This document shows, one piece after another, positions 43,935 to 52,914 of a DNA stretch of 64,000 nt; position 1 is the first letter of the stretch, and the number at the start of each line of letters is the position of its first letter. A program made the position numbers and the translations under genes. The stretch comes from Calothrix sp. PCC 7507. GTDB taxonomy: Bacteria; Cyanobacteriota; Cyanobacteriia; Cyanobacteriales; Nostocaceae. The stretch covers positions 6,944,001-7,008,000 of the forward strand of contig NC_019682.1 of the NCBI RefSeq assembly GCF_000316575.1. Reading direction: 5' to 3'. The notes beneath the pieces were generated by a model. It did not search any database. It was given only the letters and a program-made list of their open reading frames with translations, and was not told where the DNA came from.

Positions 43935-44478
43935 TCCGACAAGAGAAGACGTGGAGGATGGAGAGAAGATCCGAGGTAAGCTCTGATTCGGGGCAGTGTA
44001 CAGTGTTGTCGAGAACCACGATTTGTCCACCGTTTTGCTCGACCATGTACTGAATAAGCTCAAATCCAAACCTTGCGAGTCGGTCACGACAGGCAATAAT
44101 AAGCGTGAGCTTATCTCCTTGCATAAGTCTGTCCAATAAGGTTTGCAGTCCTTTGCGTTTAAAGTTGATTCCACTGCCGATATCTTTGATAGCGAAGCGT
44201 TAGCGACGTAAGGAGCGTCTGATTTCGGCATCTGGGTAGAGTGACTGCATATAAGCAATTTGTCTACCAAGGTCGTCTCGCTGTTTGGTTGAACTGACTC
44301 GGCAGTAGCAAATAAGGGAAGTTCTAACTGCACCGCGAAAATAGGACTCGACATCAAAGAGTCTTTGCCCTGCTTCGTTTTTGATGCTTTGGATTTTCCC
44401 ATTGTCTGCATACTTCCTTAGTGTGTTTGGGTGCAGTCCGAGTTTTTTAACTGCCTCTCGTAGTGGTACGTAAGCCAT
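43855..44478 (-). pseudogene. tnpA: IS607 serine recombinase tnpA, interrupted by an in-frame stop
   Basis: The N-terminal part (from ATG 44478) has a MerR-type HTH (VPLREAVKKLGLHPNTLRKYA) and the recombinase start with the catalytic serine in CYCRVSSTKQ. After DAEI a 30-bp insertion (44191-44220) adds ten codons including TAA. Beyond it the same frame continues with IKDIGSGINFKRKGL, ACRDRLARFGFELI and the QNGGQIVVLD stretch to a stop at 43855. Without the insertion the frame would be one recombinase of about 197 residues. The intact protein would move the element by site-specific recombination; this copy should be inactive unless the stop is read through. Confidence 0.9.
44191..44220. repeat. 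30-bp palindromic repeat inserted in tnpA
   Basis: The insert is bounded by GAT on both sides (44188-44190 and 44221-44223). It begins AGCGAAGCGTTAGCG on the + strand and ends GGAGCGTCT. The wording resembles the dispersed AGACGCTACGCGTAGC-type palindrome at about 44555-44580. Removing it restores the recombinase reading frame. Confidence 0.8.
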
Positions 44479-44548
44479 ACCACTATAGAACCCATTTGTT
44501 ATTTTATGTTAGCTATTGTTAGCAAATAACTAGCTATTGACTAGCCCT

Positions 44549-44582
44549 TCGGCTTCTCTGCGAGACGCTACGCGTAGCTTGC
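44549..44582. repeat. Dispersed palindrome (GAGACGCTACGCGTAGC type)
   Basis: Short G/C-rich palindrome just outside the tnpA end of the IS607 element. ACGCTACGCGTAGC includes a perfect CTACGCGTAG core. It is a common intergenic repeat type in Nostoc-like genomes and related to the insert at 44191-44220. Confidence 0.6.
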
Positions 44583-44738
44583 TTAGTAGCAGGGGTACAC
44601 TCAGGGTAAAAGGTTTGGGTTTCGGGAATCAGGACTCCTGCCCTGGAAGAGAATGTAAGACCAATAGAACTACGGAGTCCTGGCAGCTATGCCCGATGAA
44701 TTGGTAAACCCCGTCCGTCTTATGGCGGGGCAGTTCAC

Positions 44739-45035
44739 CTACTTACCGCCGTAGAAAAAAGCAATTTCTTTCTCTTTCAAAGGAGCAAATCCAGCACCTA
44801 CGAGCAATTGATCGAGTTCTCCTTGGGGAATATGTTTTGCACCAATCCGGACAATGCGCGATCGCATAGTATTTGATACGCCGCTACGCTGTCTATTCGC
44901 TTCTAGCGCCATGACTTTGGTATAGAGTTCTAGCTTGGCGGATGGAATAGGGGAACCGTCAAAATCGATTCCAGAAGCGATCGCTTCATCAATAGCATCA
45001 GCACCTGTGGTTGCTTGATTAGTTTCCGCAGTCAT
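44739..45035 (-). CDS. Small conserved cyanobacterial protein (DUF4090-like, 98 aa)
   Basis: The frame extends upstream to 45179, but ATG 45035 has a GAGGAAA site 7-8 bases upstream and begins the conserved-looking part, so it is preferred. The product is soluble, with ADAIDEAIASGIDFDG, LYTKVMALEANRQRSGVSNTM and a C-terminal LKEKEIAFFYGG. I tentatively link it to DUF4090, a small cyanobacterial family; function unknown. It is separated from the IS607 element by about 210 bases and has no operon partner. Confidence 0.75.
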   Translation of the reverse strand: MTAETNQATTGADAIDEAIASGIDFDGSPIPSAKLELYTKVMALEANRQRSGVSNTMRSRIVRIGAKHIPQGELDQLLVGAGFAPLKEKEIAFFYGGK

Positions 45036-45361
45036 AGCAATTTCCTCTATATCTATAAAATTTCTTGCAAGAGTTAGGAAAAGGCTAAAGAGAAAGGTAA
45101 TTTTGTCCTTTTCTGCTTCACTATTCCCCGAATACTGCAAGGAGTCTATTTTACCAGCCATGCTGACACCAAAGAACAACCTTTGACTTGAAAGTGCTGA
45201 GTGGAGAATCTCACTGAGGACTCGCTACTCGCTACTTATTTGCTTTTCCACTGTGAGAAGCTGATTTTCCGGCTGATTGCGTGGAATGTATTTGCATAAC
45301 TTGTCACTTTTCCAGATTTTGGTTTAATCTCAAACCAACGGTGTAGCAATATGGTGATGCT

Positions 45362-45745
45362 ATGTCTGATGCCCAAACCCCTCAAAATCAAGACCGCACT
45401 CTCGAACAAGCGCTGACTAACAAAATCATAGATGATTACTTTGACAACTCTGAAAGTTGGCTCAGAGCCATTTTGCGGATGTGTATCTTCTCTTTGGCTT
45501 ACCTAGATGATGAACCAGTTTTCGTTGTCGAATGTCCCAATCAAGCAGTAGCCAAGCGCCTCAGCCGCAAAACCTATCCTTTTCGAGGTATGGTGTATTT
45601 TTTAACTGACTGCCTTAATGGTAGCGATCGCACTTTATTCTGCTACCAAGAAAATGCTGGGGGAACCTGGCGCTGTTTTGATACTAGTACTAGTTCTTGG
45701 AAAACCCTAAGTCATTTGCAAACACCCACTGCTTTTGACAGTTAA
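45362..45745 (+). CDS. Conserved hypothetical protein (127 aa)
   Basis: The ATG at 45362 opens a soluble product with the stretches YFDNSESWLRAILRMCIF and KRLSRKTYPFRGMVYFLTD. There is no signal peptide, membrane helix or catalytic motif. I do not recognise a named family. Codon use and the GCGATCGC site inside are like the neighbours. It is flanked by heptamer repeats downstream and converges with the next gene. Confidence 0.7.
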   Translation: MSDAQTPQNQDRTLEQALTNKIIDDYFDNSESWLRAILRMCIFSLAYLDDEPVFVVECPNQAVAKRLSRKTYPFRGMVYFLTDCLNGSDRTLFCYQENAGGTWRCFDTSTSSWKTLSHLQTPTAFDS

Positions 45746-45790
45746 CTTGTTGACTGTTGACTGTTAACTGTTAACTGATGATTGTTGACT
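45737..45790. repeat. Heptamer repeat array (TGTTGACTGTTAACTG type)
   Basis: Degenerate tandem units of TGTTAAC/TGTTGAC span the end of one gene and the start of the convergent one. They form part of the final codons of the 127-residue protein (TAFDS) and run to the stop of the next gene. Confidence 0.75.
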
Positions 45791-46043
45791 AATCACGAAC
45801 TTGACGTGTTGCTAAACCGCCAACAACCGCACCCAACACCGTACCTGTCCACAATCCTGTGGTGCTACCTTGCCATAGCGCCCCTGGCGTTACCCAAGCG
45901 TTGCACACCTCCTTGAAGCCCCAAGGCTGATTTTGACACTTCTGGCGATGAACCATCAGGGCGATTTGCCCACCGATGTAACTACCAAAAAATCCCGATG
46001 TTAGGGCTAAAAAGGTGCAAATTAAAATTGGTTTTTTTGTCAT
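45789..46043 (-). CDS. Small membrane protein (84 aa)
   Basis: There are two hydrophobic segments: about residues 6-30 (LICTFLALTSGFFGSYIGG, glycine-rich) and about 60-78 (GLWTGTVLGAVVGGLA). Two cysteines, in QKCQNQ and KEVCNAW, lie in the loop between them and could form a disulfide outside the membrane. The family is not known to me. It stands between two heptamer arrays, upstream of which lies the ppc stop. Confidence 0.65.
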   Translation of the reverse strand: MTKKPILICTFLALTSGFFGSYIGGQIALMVHRQKCQNQPWGFKEVCNAWVTPGALWQGSTTGLWTGTVLGAVVGGLATRQVRD

Positions 46044-46086
46044 TGGTCATTTGTTATTGATAATAAGTTATTTCTTACCCATTCCC

Positions 46087-46124
46087 CAGTCAACAGTCAA
46101 CCGTCAACCGTCAACCGTCAACTG
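46087..46124. repeat. Heptamer repeat array (CAACCGT type)
   Basis: AGTCAAC/CGTCAAC units repeat about five times in tandem, directly before the end of ppc. Confidence 0.8.
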
Positions 46125-46141
46125 AGCAAAGCCGAAGTCCA

Positions 46142-49100
46142 TCAACCAGTATTTCTCATCCCTGCAGCAATCCCGTTAATGGTTAACAATGCGCCTCGCA
46201 ATAACTCGCCTTTGCTGTAACGGGAGTGGATAACCCCAGAGGTGGAAGTAGTGTTGCGGGATTGGCGGAGGCGTTTGAGTAAGGAAACTTGGATGAATCC
46301 TAAAGGGACAATTGTGCCATTGCGTAACTGGACTGAACGCTGTAAGACAGGATCACCATCTAACAGTCGATTATGGCCAGTGATTTTTAACACTAAATCT
46401 CTAGTGAGATAGAATTCACTGGCGATTTGCTCAAAAACCTTTTCAAACCTAGGTAAATCTTCAGGGTTGGATAGTTCTTGGACGTAGTGACGTGCCATTT
46501 GCATGTCTACTTTGGCTAAGGTCATTTCTGCTTTGGAAATCACCATTTTGAAGAAGGGCCACTTGATGTAAAAGTAGCTGAGTAACTTCAGATGTTCTTC
46601 TGGTTCTTCATTTAAGAACTCTTGCAAAGCTGTGCCAACACCGTACCAAGAAGGCAGCAAAAACCGGGTTTGTGTCCAGCTAAATACCCAAGGAATAGCT
46701 CTGAGACTGGTTAAATCTTTTTTACCTGATGGACGACGCGCTGGACGAGAGCTAATTTGCAGCTGGCTAATTTCTTCTATGGGAGTGACTTGGTGGAAAA
46801 AGTCGATAAAATCTGGCTGGTCATAAATTAAAGCGCGATAATGAGTCCGCGATCGCGCTGCTAACTCCTCCATAATCTCATTCCAGGGTTGAATATCGTC
46901 AAACCCTGTCCGCAGCAAGCTAGCTTGAATGACTGCAGTGGTGATAGTTTCCAGATTGTATAAAGCTAAATCCAGCAAGGAGTATTTGGAAGCTAAAACT
47001 TCCCCTTGTTCTGTGATTTTGATCCGTCCATTAATACTGTGACCTGGTTGAGCCAAAATAGCCTCGTAAGCCGGCCCCCCACCACGTCCCACAGAACCAC
47101 CGCGCCCGTGGAAAATTCGCACGTTGAGATCGTAATCCTCTGCGGTTTGTTGGAGGGATTTTTGCGCTTTATGAATTTCCCAGTTGCTGCTTAAAAAACC
47201 AGAGTCTTTGTTGCTGTCAGAATACCCCAACATGATTTCTTGCAAGTCAGGGGTGAGGGGTGAAAAGGCGGGGGAGATAGGGAGAGGGGAAGAGGGGGGG
47301 ATGTTTTCTTTACGGGCCTTAATGACTTCGTAGCCACCAGCTAATAAAGCACGATATAACGGTAGCTCAAACAGTTGACGCATGACGCTTCTGGAGCGTT
47401 GTAAGTCTTCTACCGTTTCAAACAAGGGTACAACTTGAATTGTCCCAACTGCGATCGCCGGATCAAAAAGTCTCGCTTCTTTGGCTAACAGCAATACTTC
47501 TAGCACGTCGCTGACTTCGCGGCACATGCTAATTATATAAGTCTGGCAGATGTTGACACCAAACTCTTGTTGTAGCGATCGCACGATGCGGAAGGTTTGA
47601 ATCACATCGTTGGTTTTTTCCGAGAATGGCAATTCCGCCGGAATTAAGGGACGACGGGTTTGCAGTTCTCCTGTCAGCCAAGCTACTCGCTGTGCTTCCG
47701 ATAATTCGTTATAAGGTTGGGGTAATACTTGCAGGTATTCCAGAATCTCATTGAGTGCATCGGCGTGGCGGGATGATTCTTGGCGAATATCCAACTGTGT
47801 CAGATCAAAGCCAAAAATTTCTACCTGGCTAATGAGATTTTCTAGTTCCCGACAGCTTAAACCTGTTTCGGTCAAATTGCGATGGATTAACCGCAGTTCC
47901 GTGAGAAAATCGGCTCCCGAACGATACATGGGAGTGCCTTCATTTTTGGGAGTTTCTCGCTTATACAAAGCTAAATTGCGATCGCGTGTATTTTCCAACC
48001 TTCTGAGTACATAAGACAATTTCAGACGGTAGGGTTCTTGGCGATAACGCAGCGCCAATGCATCATATACTTCACTCAATTGGGACTGATCCAACTCCAG
48101 GGATTCTAACAAGTCTGGTAGTACATCACTCCAGTGCATTGATACACTCAATAACTCAATCAGCTTTTTCACTGACTGAACATATCTTTCCAGAACCATT
48201 TTGCGCTGATAGCAAGCCGTCTGCCAAGTTGTTTCTGGTGTCACTGATGGATTCCCATCTCTGTCTGAACCTACCCAAGAACCAAAAGAGCAGAAATTTT
48301 TCTGTGGCGGTTCTAGCCAAGGAAAGGTTTTATTCAGAGAATATTTGAAGCGTTGATAAAGTTGGGGAATCCCATCAAATAGAACTTCTTGGAAGTAGTG
48401 CAAAGCGTAGTCTACTTCATCCAACACCGTCGGTTTAAACTGATGGAGTTCATCCGTGCGCCACCACAGACGGATTTCTTCCAGTAATTTTTCTCTGAGT
48501 TCTGCCGCTTCCCAAGGATAACCTCCGATTGTGTTACCGGTGCGGTTTTCTGCCGTATCCAGATGCTGCAAGAGTGTGACTACCTGGCGCTGCTTATCGC
48601 GGATGGTGTGACGGACAATTTCTGTGGGGTGGGCTGTAAACACCAAACGCACATCCAACTGCGCTATCAGGCGTTGAATTTGCTGGGGTGGTACGTTCAA
48701 CTTAAATAAATGGGGGAACAAAGCCGAAAAAGTACCTTTCTGCTTTTCTTTCTGTTTGCTAATCCAATTCTTCGCCAGCATATCTGCTGCTAGTGCGCCG
48801 TTAACGGGTGCGTCGTCTTCGCCTTTATTCGATGAATAACTGATATTGGGTAGACTTTCCGGCTCTGCTGCTGCTGCCTCCAATTCAGAATAACGAGTCA
48901 ATTGCTGCCGTTGTTCATATTCCTGCTCTATGATATTAATCAGCTGAAAATATAAAGCAAAAGCACGAGCTGCCCGAATTGCTTCATTGATGTTGAGTTG
49001 TTCAATCAACTTGACAGCCGAGGAAGCTTGGTCATCAGTGGCTTGTCCTTCTGGCGAACATAGATCGCGTAGTTGCCGCAACAGATCTACCATCTTTTGA

Positions 49101-49225
49101 CCGCATTCTTGCCGCAGAACCGACTCCCACAACTCCTCCACTATTTGCAGCCGATGCCGTAAAAATAATTCGGAGGTGGGATAGATATTAGCAGCCTGAG
49201 ATAAAGAGTATAACAGGGAACTCAT
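46142..49225 (-). CDS. ppc: Phosphoenolpyruvate carboxylase
   Basis: This enzyme makes oxaloacetate from phosphoenolpyruvate and bicarbonate, refilling the TCA-type pathway for amino acid synthesis. The start is ATG 49225 ([20 protein letters not shown]), giving 1027 residues; a TTG 12 codons earlier is rejected. Signatures: [14 protein letters not shown] (catalytic His), [44 protein letters not shown], and the usual C-terminal AAGMRNTG. It is longer than the E. coli enzyme (883). One extra segment is the Ser/Pro-rich stretch before [11 protein letters not shown], encoded by a G-rich repeat at 47248-47300; another lies in the N-terminal third (residues about 130-175). It is a single-gene unit on the - strand. 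Confidence 0.97.
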   Translation of the reverse strand: MSSLLYSLSQAANIYPTSELFLRHRLQIVEELWESVLRQECGQKMVDLLRQLRDLCSPEGQATDDQASSAVKLIEQLNINEAIRAARAFALYFQLINIIEQEYEQRQQLTRYSELEAAAAEPESLPNISYSSNKGEDDAPVNGALAADMLAKNWISKQKEKQKGTFSALFPHLFKLNVPPQQIQRLIAQLDVRLVFTAHPTEIVRHTIRDKQRQVVTLLQHLDTAENRTGNTIGGYPWEAAELREKLLEEIRLWWRTDELHQFKPTVLDEVDYALHYFQEVLFDGIPQLYQRFKYSLNKTFPWLEPPQKNFCSFGSWVGSDRDGNPSVTPETTWQTACYQRKMVLERYVQSVKKLIELLSVSMHWSDVLPDLLESLELDQSQLSEVYDALALRYRQEPYRLKLSYVLRRLENTRDRNLALYKRETPKNEGTPMYRSGADFLTELRLIHRNLTETGLSCRELENLISQVEIFGFDLTQLDIRQESSRHADALNEILEYLQVLPQPYNELSEAQRVAWLTGELQTRRPLIPAELPFSEKTNDVIQTFRIVRSLQQEFGVNICQTYIISMCREVSDVLEVLLLAKEARLFDPAIAVGTIQVVPLFETVEDLQRSRSVMRQLFELPLYRALLAGGYEVIKARKENIPPSSPLPISPAFSPLTPDLQEIMLGYSDSNKDSGFLSSNWEIHKAQKSLQQTAEDYDLNVRIFHGRGGSVGRGGGPAYEAILAQPGHSINGRIKITEQGEVLASKYSLLDLALYNLETITTAVIQASLLRTGFDDIQPWNEIMEELAARSRTHYRALIYDQPDFIDFFHQVTPIEEISQLQISSRPARRPSGKKDLTSLRAIPWVFSWTQTRFLLPSWYGVGTALQEFLNEEPEEHLKLLSYFYIKWPFFKMVISKAEMTLAKVDMQMARHYVQELSNPEDLPRFEKVFEQIASEFYLTRDLVLKITGHNRLLDGDPVLQRSVQLRNGTIVPLGFIQVSLLKRLRQSRNTTSTSGVIHSRYSKGELLRGALLTINGIAAGMRNTG
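47248..47300. repeat. G-rich low-complexity insert inside ppc
   Basis: GGGGAGA/GGGGTGA-like units on the + strand encode [18 protein letters not shown] in ppc, immediately before the [17 protein letters not shown] active-site segment. Similar CTCCCTCATCT runs occur between genes (around 32805). The reading frame is kept. Confidence 0.7.
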
Positions 49226-49327
49226 ATTCTTTATGCTTGTAAAGCCAATTATTGTTGACAATCTTAGGTTTTGCCATTGTTACCCCTGGGATTTACCCGG
49301 AGTAAAACATTTGTTACAGTAAAATTT

Positions 49328-49564
49328 TTAACTGTTACTTGATTCTTGATCGTCCGGGAAGTTGAGGATGGGTAAGCGATCGCCCCGAAACAATTCTTCA
49401 CTTGCTTGTCCGACAGCTTCCATCGCTCTAGTAGTGGCTTGCGCTGTGGTGAGCAGCAGTAATATAGACGCTGTACCTATTTGTAAAAGCAAAGATTGGG
49501 GAATGCTAAACAAAAACAGATTTAATTCAGGGTGAGATGAGGATGTTTGAGTGACAGGAGACAT
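49328..49564 (-). CDS. Small hypothetical protein (78 aa)
   Basis: The start is ATG 49564. There is one hydrophobic stretch (about residues 24-42, SLLLQIGTASILLLLTTAQ) followed by EAVGQASEELFRGDRLPIL and an acidic tail. It could be an amphipathic or single-pass membrane protein. It lies directly upstream of ppc on the same strand (about 100 bases between) and may share its transcript. No family is recognised with confidence. Confidence 0.65.
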   Translation of the reverse strand: MSPVTQTSSSHPELNLFLFSIPQSLLLQIGTASILLLLTTAQATTRAMEAVGQASEELFRGDRLPILNFPDDQESSNS

Positions 49565-49779
49565 TGCTAATTCTTGGTTGTTTGCAGATGAGTAAAATAA
49601 ACAGAAAACTCAATATCAGCATAGCTTGCAACTGTACAAGACAATCTCGATCTATTTCGTCAGCGAATAAGGTAACAAAAGTGTTAAAAACAATCTTCAG
49701 GGTGTGATAAACCTATGGTTCTAGTTTACAAGTGCAGGCCCTATCCCCCAATATCCGCTTCCTGTAAAGTTAACTGCCC

Positions 49780-52700
49780 ATGAAAACAGCATTACTAGAT
49801 CGCCAAAAATCCATAGTGCAATGGGTAAGCCAAGCAACAGGGATTAACACTTTCGGGGTGAAAGTCCAGTTGCGAGGAAACGACTTACACATTCTTTGTG
49901 AAGGTTTGGAATGTCCACAACGTTGGCGCACTCTATCCGACTTACTGCAAGCACTACAACAAACAGACCTGCAAGTCTTAACAGGTGAACAACCTTCAAT
50001 ATACCAAGTATTTGTCTACGGCCGAAAAAAAGAGGAGCCGCGTCCCCAATGGTGTCATCGGGTTGACTTAAATCAACTGGATCGGCATTTGGAGCAGGTG
50101 CGTCAAGCCTTACTAGAAGACGGGGAAAAATCCGGACAATCAGGCGGCTCGCTGATTGTCTCTAATGAAAGTTTGGCACGGCAAGGAAATTTAGAGGCGA
50201 TCGCCCGCTATCTGGGTGAAACTCTGAGTACTTTTGGTGTGGCGGTACGTGTAAAAGTTACGCCGCAACAGTCTACACAGAATGACCTCCCATCTGCAAA
50301 TCGCCTATGGGTATTTTGTCAGTCTGGCTATAGCCCTGATCCGGCATTGTTAGGAGAGCCGATAGCCCAAAAGTTACGTCATCTCAAGCTTTCGGGTTAT
50401 CAGGATGCCGTAATTGTTTCCCAAGTCAGTGGGGAAACGCAACCTGATTGGCAAATGCGGGTTGACTTGACACCACCAGAGGTGATGCTCAAAGAATGGG
50501 CGCGTTGGGGGGATGTGCAAGCGATCGCCCGTTTATTAACTGGGGTATTATCTGAATTCAAGGTTGCCGTCCAAGCCTCTCTGCAAGAGTCAACCCTACA
50601 TATCTTCTGCAAGCCAGGTTTTGACCCCTTAGAAACTGCCCCAGCCCCAGATAAGACGCTGTGCTTACAGACAATCCTATCCCAACTAGAAGCGATCGCC
50701 CCTCAAGGCATTCTCGCCGCTACCGTCTACGGGCAAAAAACCGCCGACAAGCAACCAGCTTGGGTGGACTGGTTAGTTTTACCTGCAAAGGAGCATCCTG
50801 CACTCGCCCCATCGCCCCTGGAGTTAGCCACATCTGGCGATGAACCAGCCATCAATTTTTTACTGGAGCGTCTACTTAATCCTGACTTGGAACGGCGACT
50901 CAAAACAGGTGGAATTCGCGTACTTCTGCTACAAAAAGGTGATTTATTGCACATCATGTGTGATGCACCTGTTTGCCCAACCAGTAAACAAGTTGCCAGT
51001 AAAGTTACTCAGTTTATCCGCCAATTAAAAATTCCCCATATTTTAGGGGTACGTGTTTACGGTCGTCGGGCTGGTAACAAAGAACCTTTTTGGCATCACG
51101 GCGAGGACTTTGAGCAGCGTCAACGTTTAGTACCAGAGGCTACTCCAGAATTTGCGGCTACGGCTATTTATATAAATGACCTTGTAGCCACCGAGACTAG
51201 TGAGCCAATCTTACGCCCTGACCTCACAACCGAGGAAGTGCAAACCTTCATCAAGGAAGTTGCACGGGACTGGGTGACAACAGCGAGAACAAAAACGAAA
51301 AAGTTCTTATTAAGAACGCAGCTATTTACAGAAATTGACGCCTCAGCAGAGTCAATCGCCGATACCCAAGGTGTCAAGGTAGCATTAGTATGGGGTACAC
51401 TGGGGTTATTACTGACCCTGCAAACTGATTGGGTGTTGGGTCAAATTGTTACCCGTACTCAACAAAGTCCGCCAAAAGTCGCTAGTGTCTCAACCCCATC
51501 TCAGCCAAAACCATCTTTAAAGTCTCAGGAAAATCAGAATCAGAGGACAGCATTTTTTACTGATACTTCCAAACCCAAATCGCCGCCAAATAAGAATTCT
51601 GTATTCAATGCTTCTGGTTTTACTCAAAGTGATGACACCCAGGCAACAAATTTAACGGCCGCGCCACTGAAAGAAAAGGCAACTGCAACAGCTATTTTAT
51701 TAGCAGCGCGATCGCAAATGCCGAGCTTTAATGCTAGACAGTTAGACGAGCAAATCGCCCTGTATAAGCAACGTCTAGCCAAAACTGGGACTCCTCCACA
51801 GGTACTGATTATTGGCTCCTCTCGCGCCCTCAGAGGTGTCGATCCAGCGGCACTTTCTCAAACATTGGCGACTCAAGGCTATAAAAATATTGATGTATTC
51901 AACTTGGGGATTAACGGTGCTACAGCACAAGTTGTAGACTTTGTCATCTGTCGTGTGCTAAAACCATCTGAACTGCCAAAACTCATTCTTTGGGCAGATG
52001 GTTCCCGTGCTTTCAACAGTGGCCGTGAGGATATCACATTTAAAGCGATCGCTGCCTCAGCAGGCTATAAGCAGGTGTTACAAAAATCACTGGCAAATAG
52101 TAGTCATGAGGGCTTGTCTAAAAATTCTGCCAGTACATCTGGTGAAGAAAAAATCAAACAGGAGAAGAAAGAGATTACCAGCTATGAAGCTGTCAATCAG
52201 TCGATAAATCAAGCTTTGGCTGCTGTTTCTGTTAGCTACAAAAACCGCGATCAGATCAAAACTCTCTTGCTCAAACAACTAAATGCTTTGCCTTTCGCCA
52301 ACCAGAATTCTTTGAAAGTCGAATCTAAGACGAAGCTCACAACTACTAATTCCGAGGAGGATACTTACTTACAAGCAGTTGACTTTGATGGCTTCCTACC
52401 TTTATCTATCCGCTTCAACCCCTCTAGATATTATCAAAAACACCCCAAAGTTTCGGGCAATTACGATAATGACTATCAATCTTTCCTCGTAGGAGGAGAG
52501 CAGGATACTGCCTTGCAATCATTAATCCAGTTTACCGAGTCTCGGAAAATTACTCTAGTATTTGTCAACATGCCTCTGACGGCAGAATATCTAGACCCAA
52601 TACGTCAACAATATGAGCAAGAATTTCAACAATACATGTTGGGTTTATCTGCCAGTCCCAACTTTATCTACCGGAATTTCAGCCAAATATGGCCCAAAGC

Positions 52701-52803
52701 AAATCAATACTTCTCTGACCCCAGCCATCTCAACCGCTTCGGTGCCTATGAAGTCTCGAAAAAACTCGCTAAAGACCCTATGATCTCTTGGCCTACAAAG
52801 TAA
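49780..52803 (+). CDS. DUF1574-type protein with C-terminal SGNH domain (1007 aa)
   Basis: The first half contains four related modules of about 110 residues, each with a variant of FGV-V--, LHI-C and VYGRK---PQW, probably cytoplasmic. A single membrane segment (about 530-550, ALVWGTLGLLLTL) follows, then a low-complexity linker. The C-terminal SGNH-like domain has LIIGSSRALRGVDP (Ser near 680) and DPSHLNRFG (Asp980, His983), the expected Ser/Asp/His triad parts of an acyl-transfer or esterase fold. An MBOAT gene follows 111 bases downstream, so an O-acetylation role on a surface polysaccharide is inferred, similar to AlgI/AlgJ-X systems. The acceptor is unknown. Confidence 0.82.
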   Translation: MKTALLDRQKSIVQWVSQATGINTFGVKVQLRGNDLHILCEGLECPQRWRTLSDLLQALQQTDLQVLTGEQPSIYQVFVYGRKKEEPRPQWCHRVDLNQLDRHLEQVRQALLEDGEKSGQSGGSLIVSNESLARQGNLEAIARYLGETLSTFGVAVRVKVTPQQSTQNDLPSANRLWVFCQSGYSPDPALLGEPIAQKLRHLKLSGYQDAVIVSQVSGETQPDWQMRVDLTPPEVMLKEWARWGDVQAIARLLTGVLSEFKVAVQASLQESTLHIFCKPGFDPLETAPAPDKTLCLQTILSQLEAIAPQGILAATVYGQKTADKQPAWVDWLVLPAKEHPALAPSPLELATSGDEPAINFLLERLLNPDLERRLKTGGIRVLLLQKGDLLHIMCDAPVCPTSKQVASKVTQFIRQLKIPHILGVRVYGRRAGNKEPFWHHGEDFEQRQRLVPEATPEFAATAIYINDLVATETSEPILRPDLTTEEVQTFIKEVARDWVTTARTKTKKFLLRTQLFTEIDASAESIADTQGVKVALVWGTLGLLLTLQTDWVLGQIVTRTQQSPPKVASVSTPSQPKPSLKSQENQNQRTAFFTDTSKPKSPPNKNSVFNASGFTQSDDTQATNLTAAPLKEKATATAILLAARSQMPSFNARQLDEQIALYKQRLAKTGTPPQVLIIGSSRALRGVDPAALSQTLATQGYKNIDVFNLGINGATAQVVDFVICRVLKPSELPKLILWADGSRAFNSGREDITFKAIAASAGYKQVLQKSLANSSHEGLSKNSASTSGEEKIKQEKKEITSYEAVNQSINQALAAVSVSYKNRDQIKTLLLKQLNALPFANQNSLKVESKTKLTTTNSEEDTYLQAVDFDGFLPLSIRFNPSRYYQKHPKVSGNYDNDYQSFLVGGEQDTALQSLIQFTESRKITLVFVNMPLTAEYLDPIRQQYEQEFQQYMLGLSASPNFIYRNFSQIWPKANQYFSDPSHLNRFGAYEVSKKLAKDPMISWPTK

Positions 52804-52826
52804 AAGGAGATAGGGGAGAGATAATT

Positions 52827-52914
52827 AATGACTCTTGACCCTTGACTCTTGACAGTTTGACTCTTGACGGTTCGACTACGCTCACCGTCCACCTTGACTC
52901 TTGACCCTTGACAA
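52827..52914. repeat. Heptamer repeat array (TTGACTC/TTGACCC)
   Basis: Nine or so TTGACNC-like units, interrupted by a GTTCGACTACGCTCACC palindrome-type repeat, fill the gap and run up to the ATG of the MBOAT gene. A ribosome binding site is not visible within it. Confidence 0.8.

Larger units (their letters stand above)
42790..44526 (-). mobile_element. IS607-family element, recombinase interrupted
   Basis: The gene pair is a MerR-HTH serine recombinase (tnpA) and TnpB in the same direction with overlapping ends, as in IS607 elements. I place tentative ends at TTTGCTAACA (42790-42799) and its inverted copy TGTTAGCAAA (44517-44526), giving about 1.74 kb. Two related direct repeats, TAGCTATTG-TTAGC (44509-44523) and TAGCTATTG-CTAGC (44530-44545), lie at the tnpA end and may be recombinase sites. 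The boundaries are inference; the gene content is direct observation. Confidence 0.7.

Noticed and set aside
43935-44411. Extra 160 residues at the N-terminus of TnpB
   Set aside because: They overlap tnpA in another frame and have no TnpB features; homology begins near 43913.
45036-45179. Longer N-terminus of the DUF4090-like protein
   Set aside because: The internal ATG has a GAGGAAA ribosome site and the upstream residues look like translated spacer.
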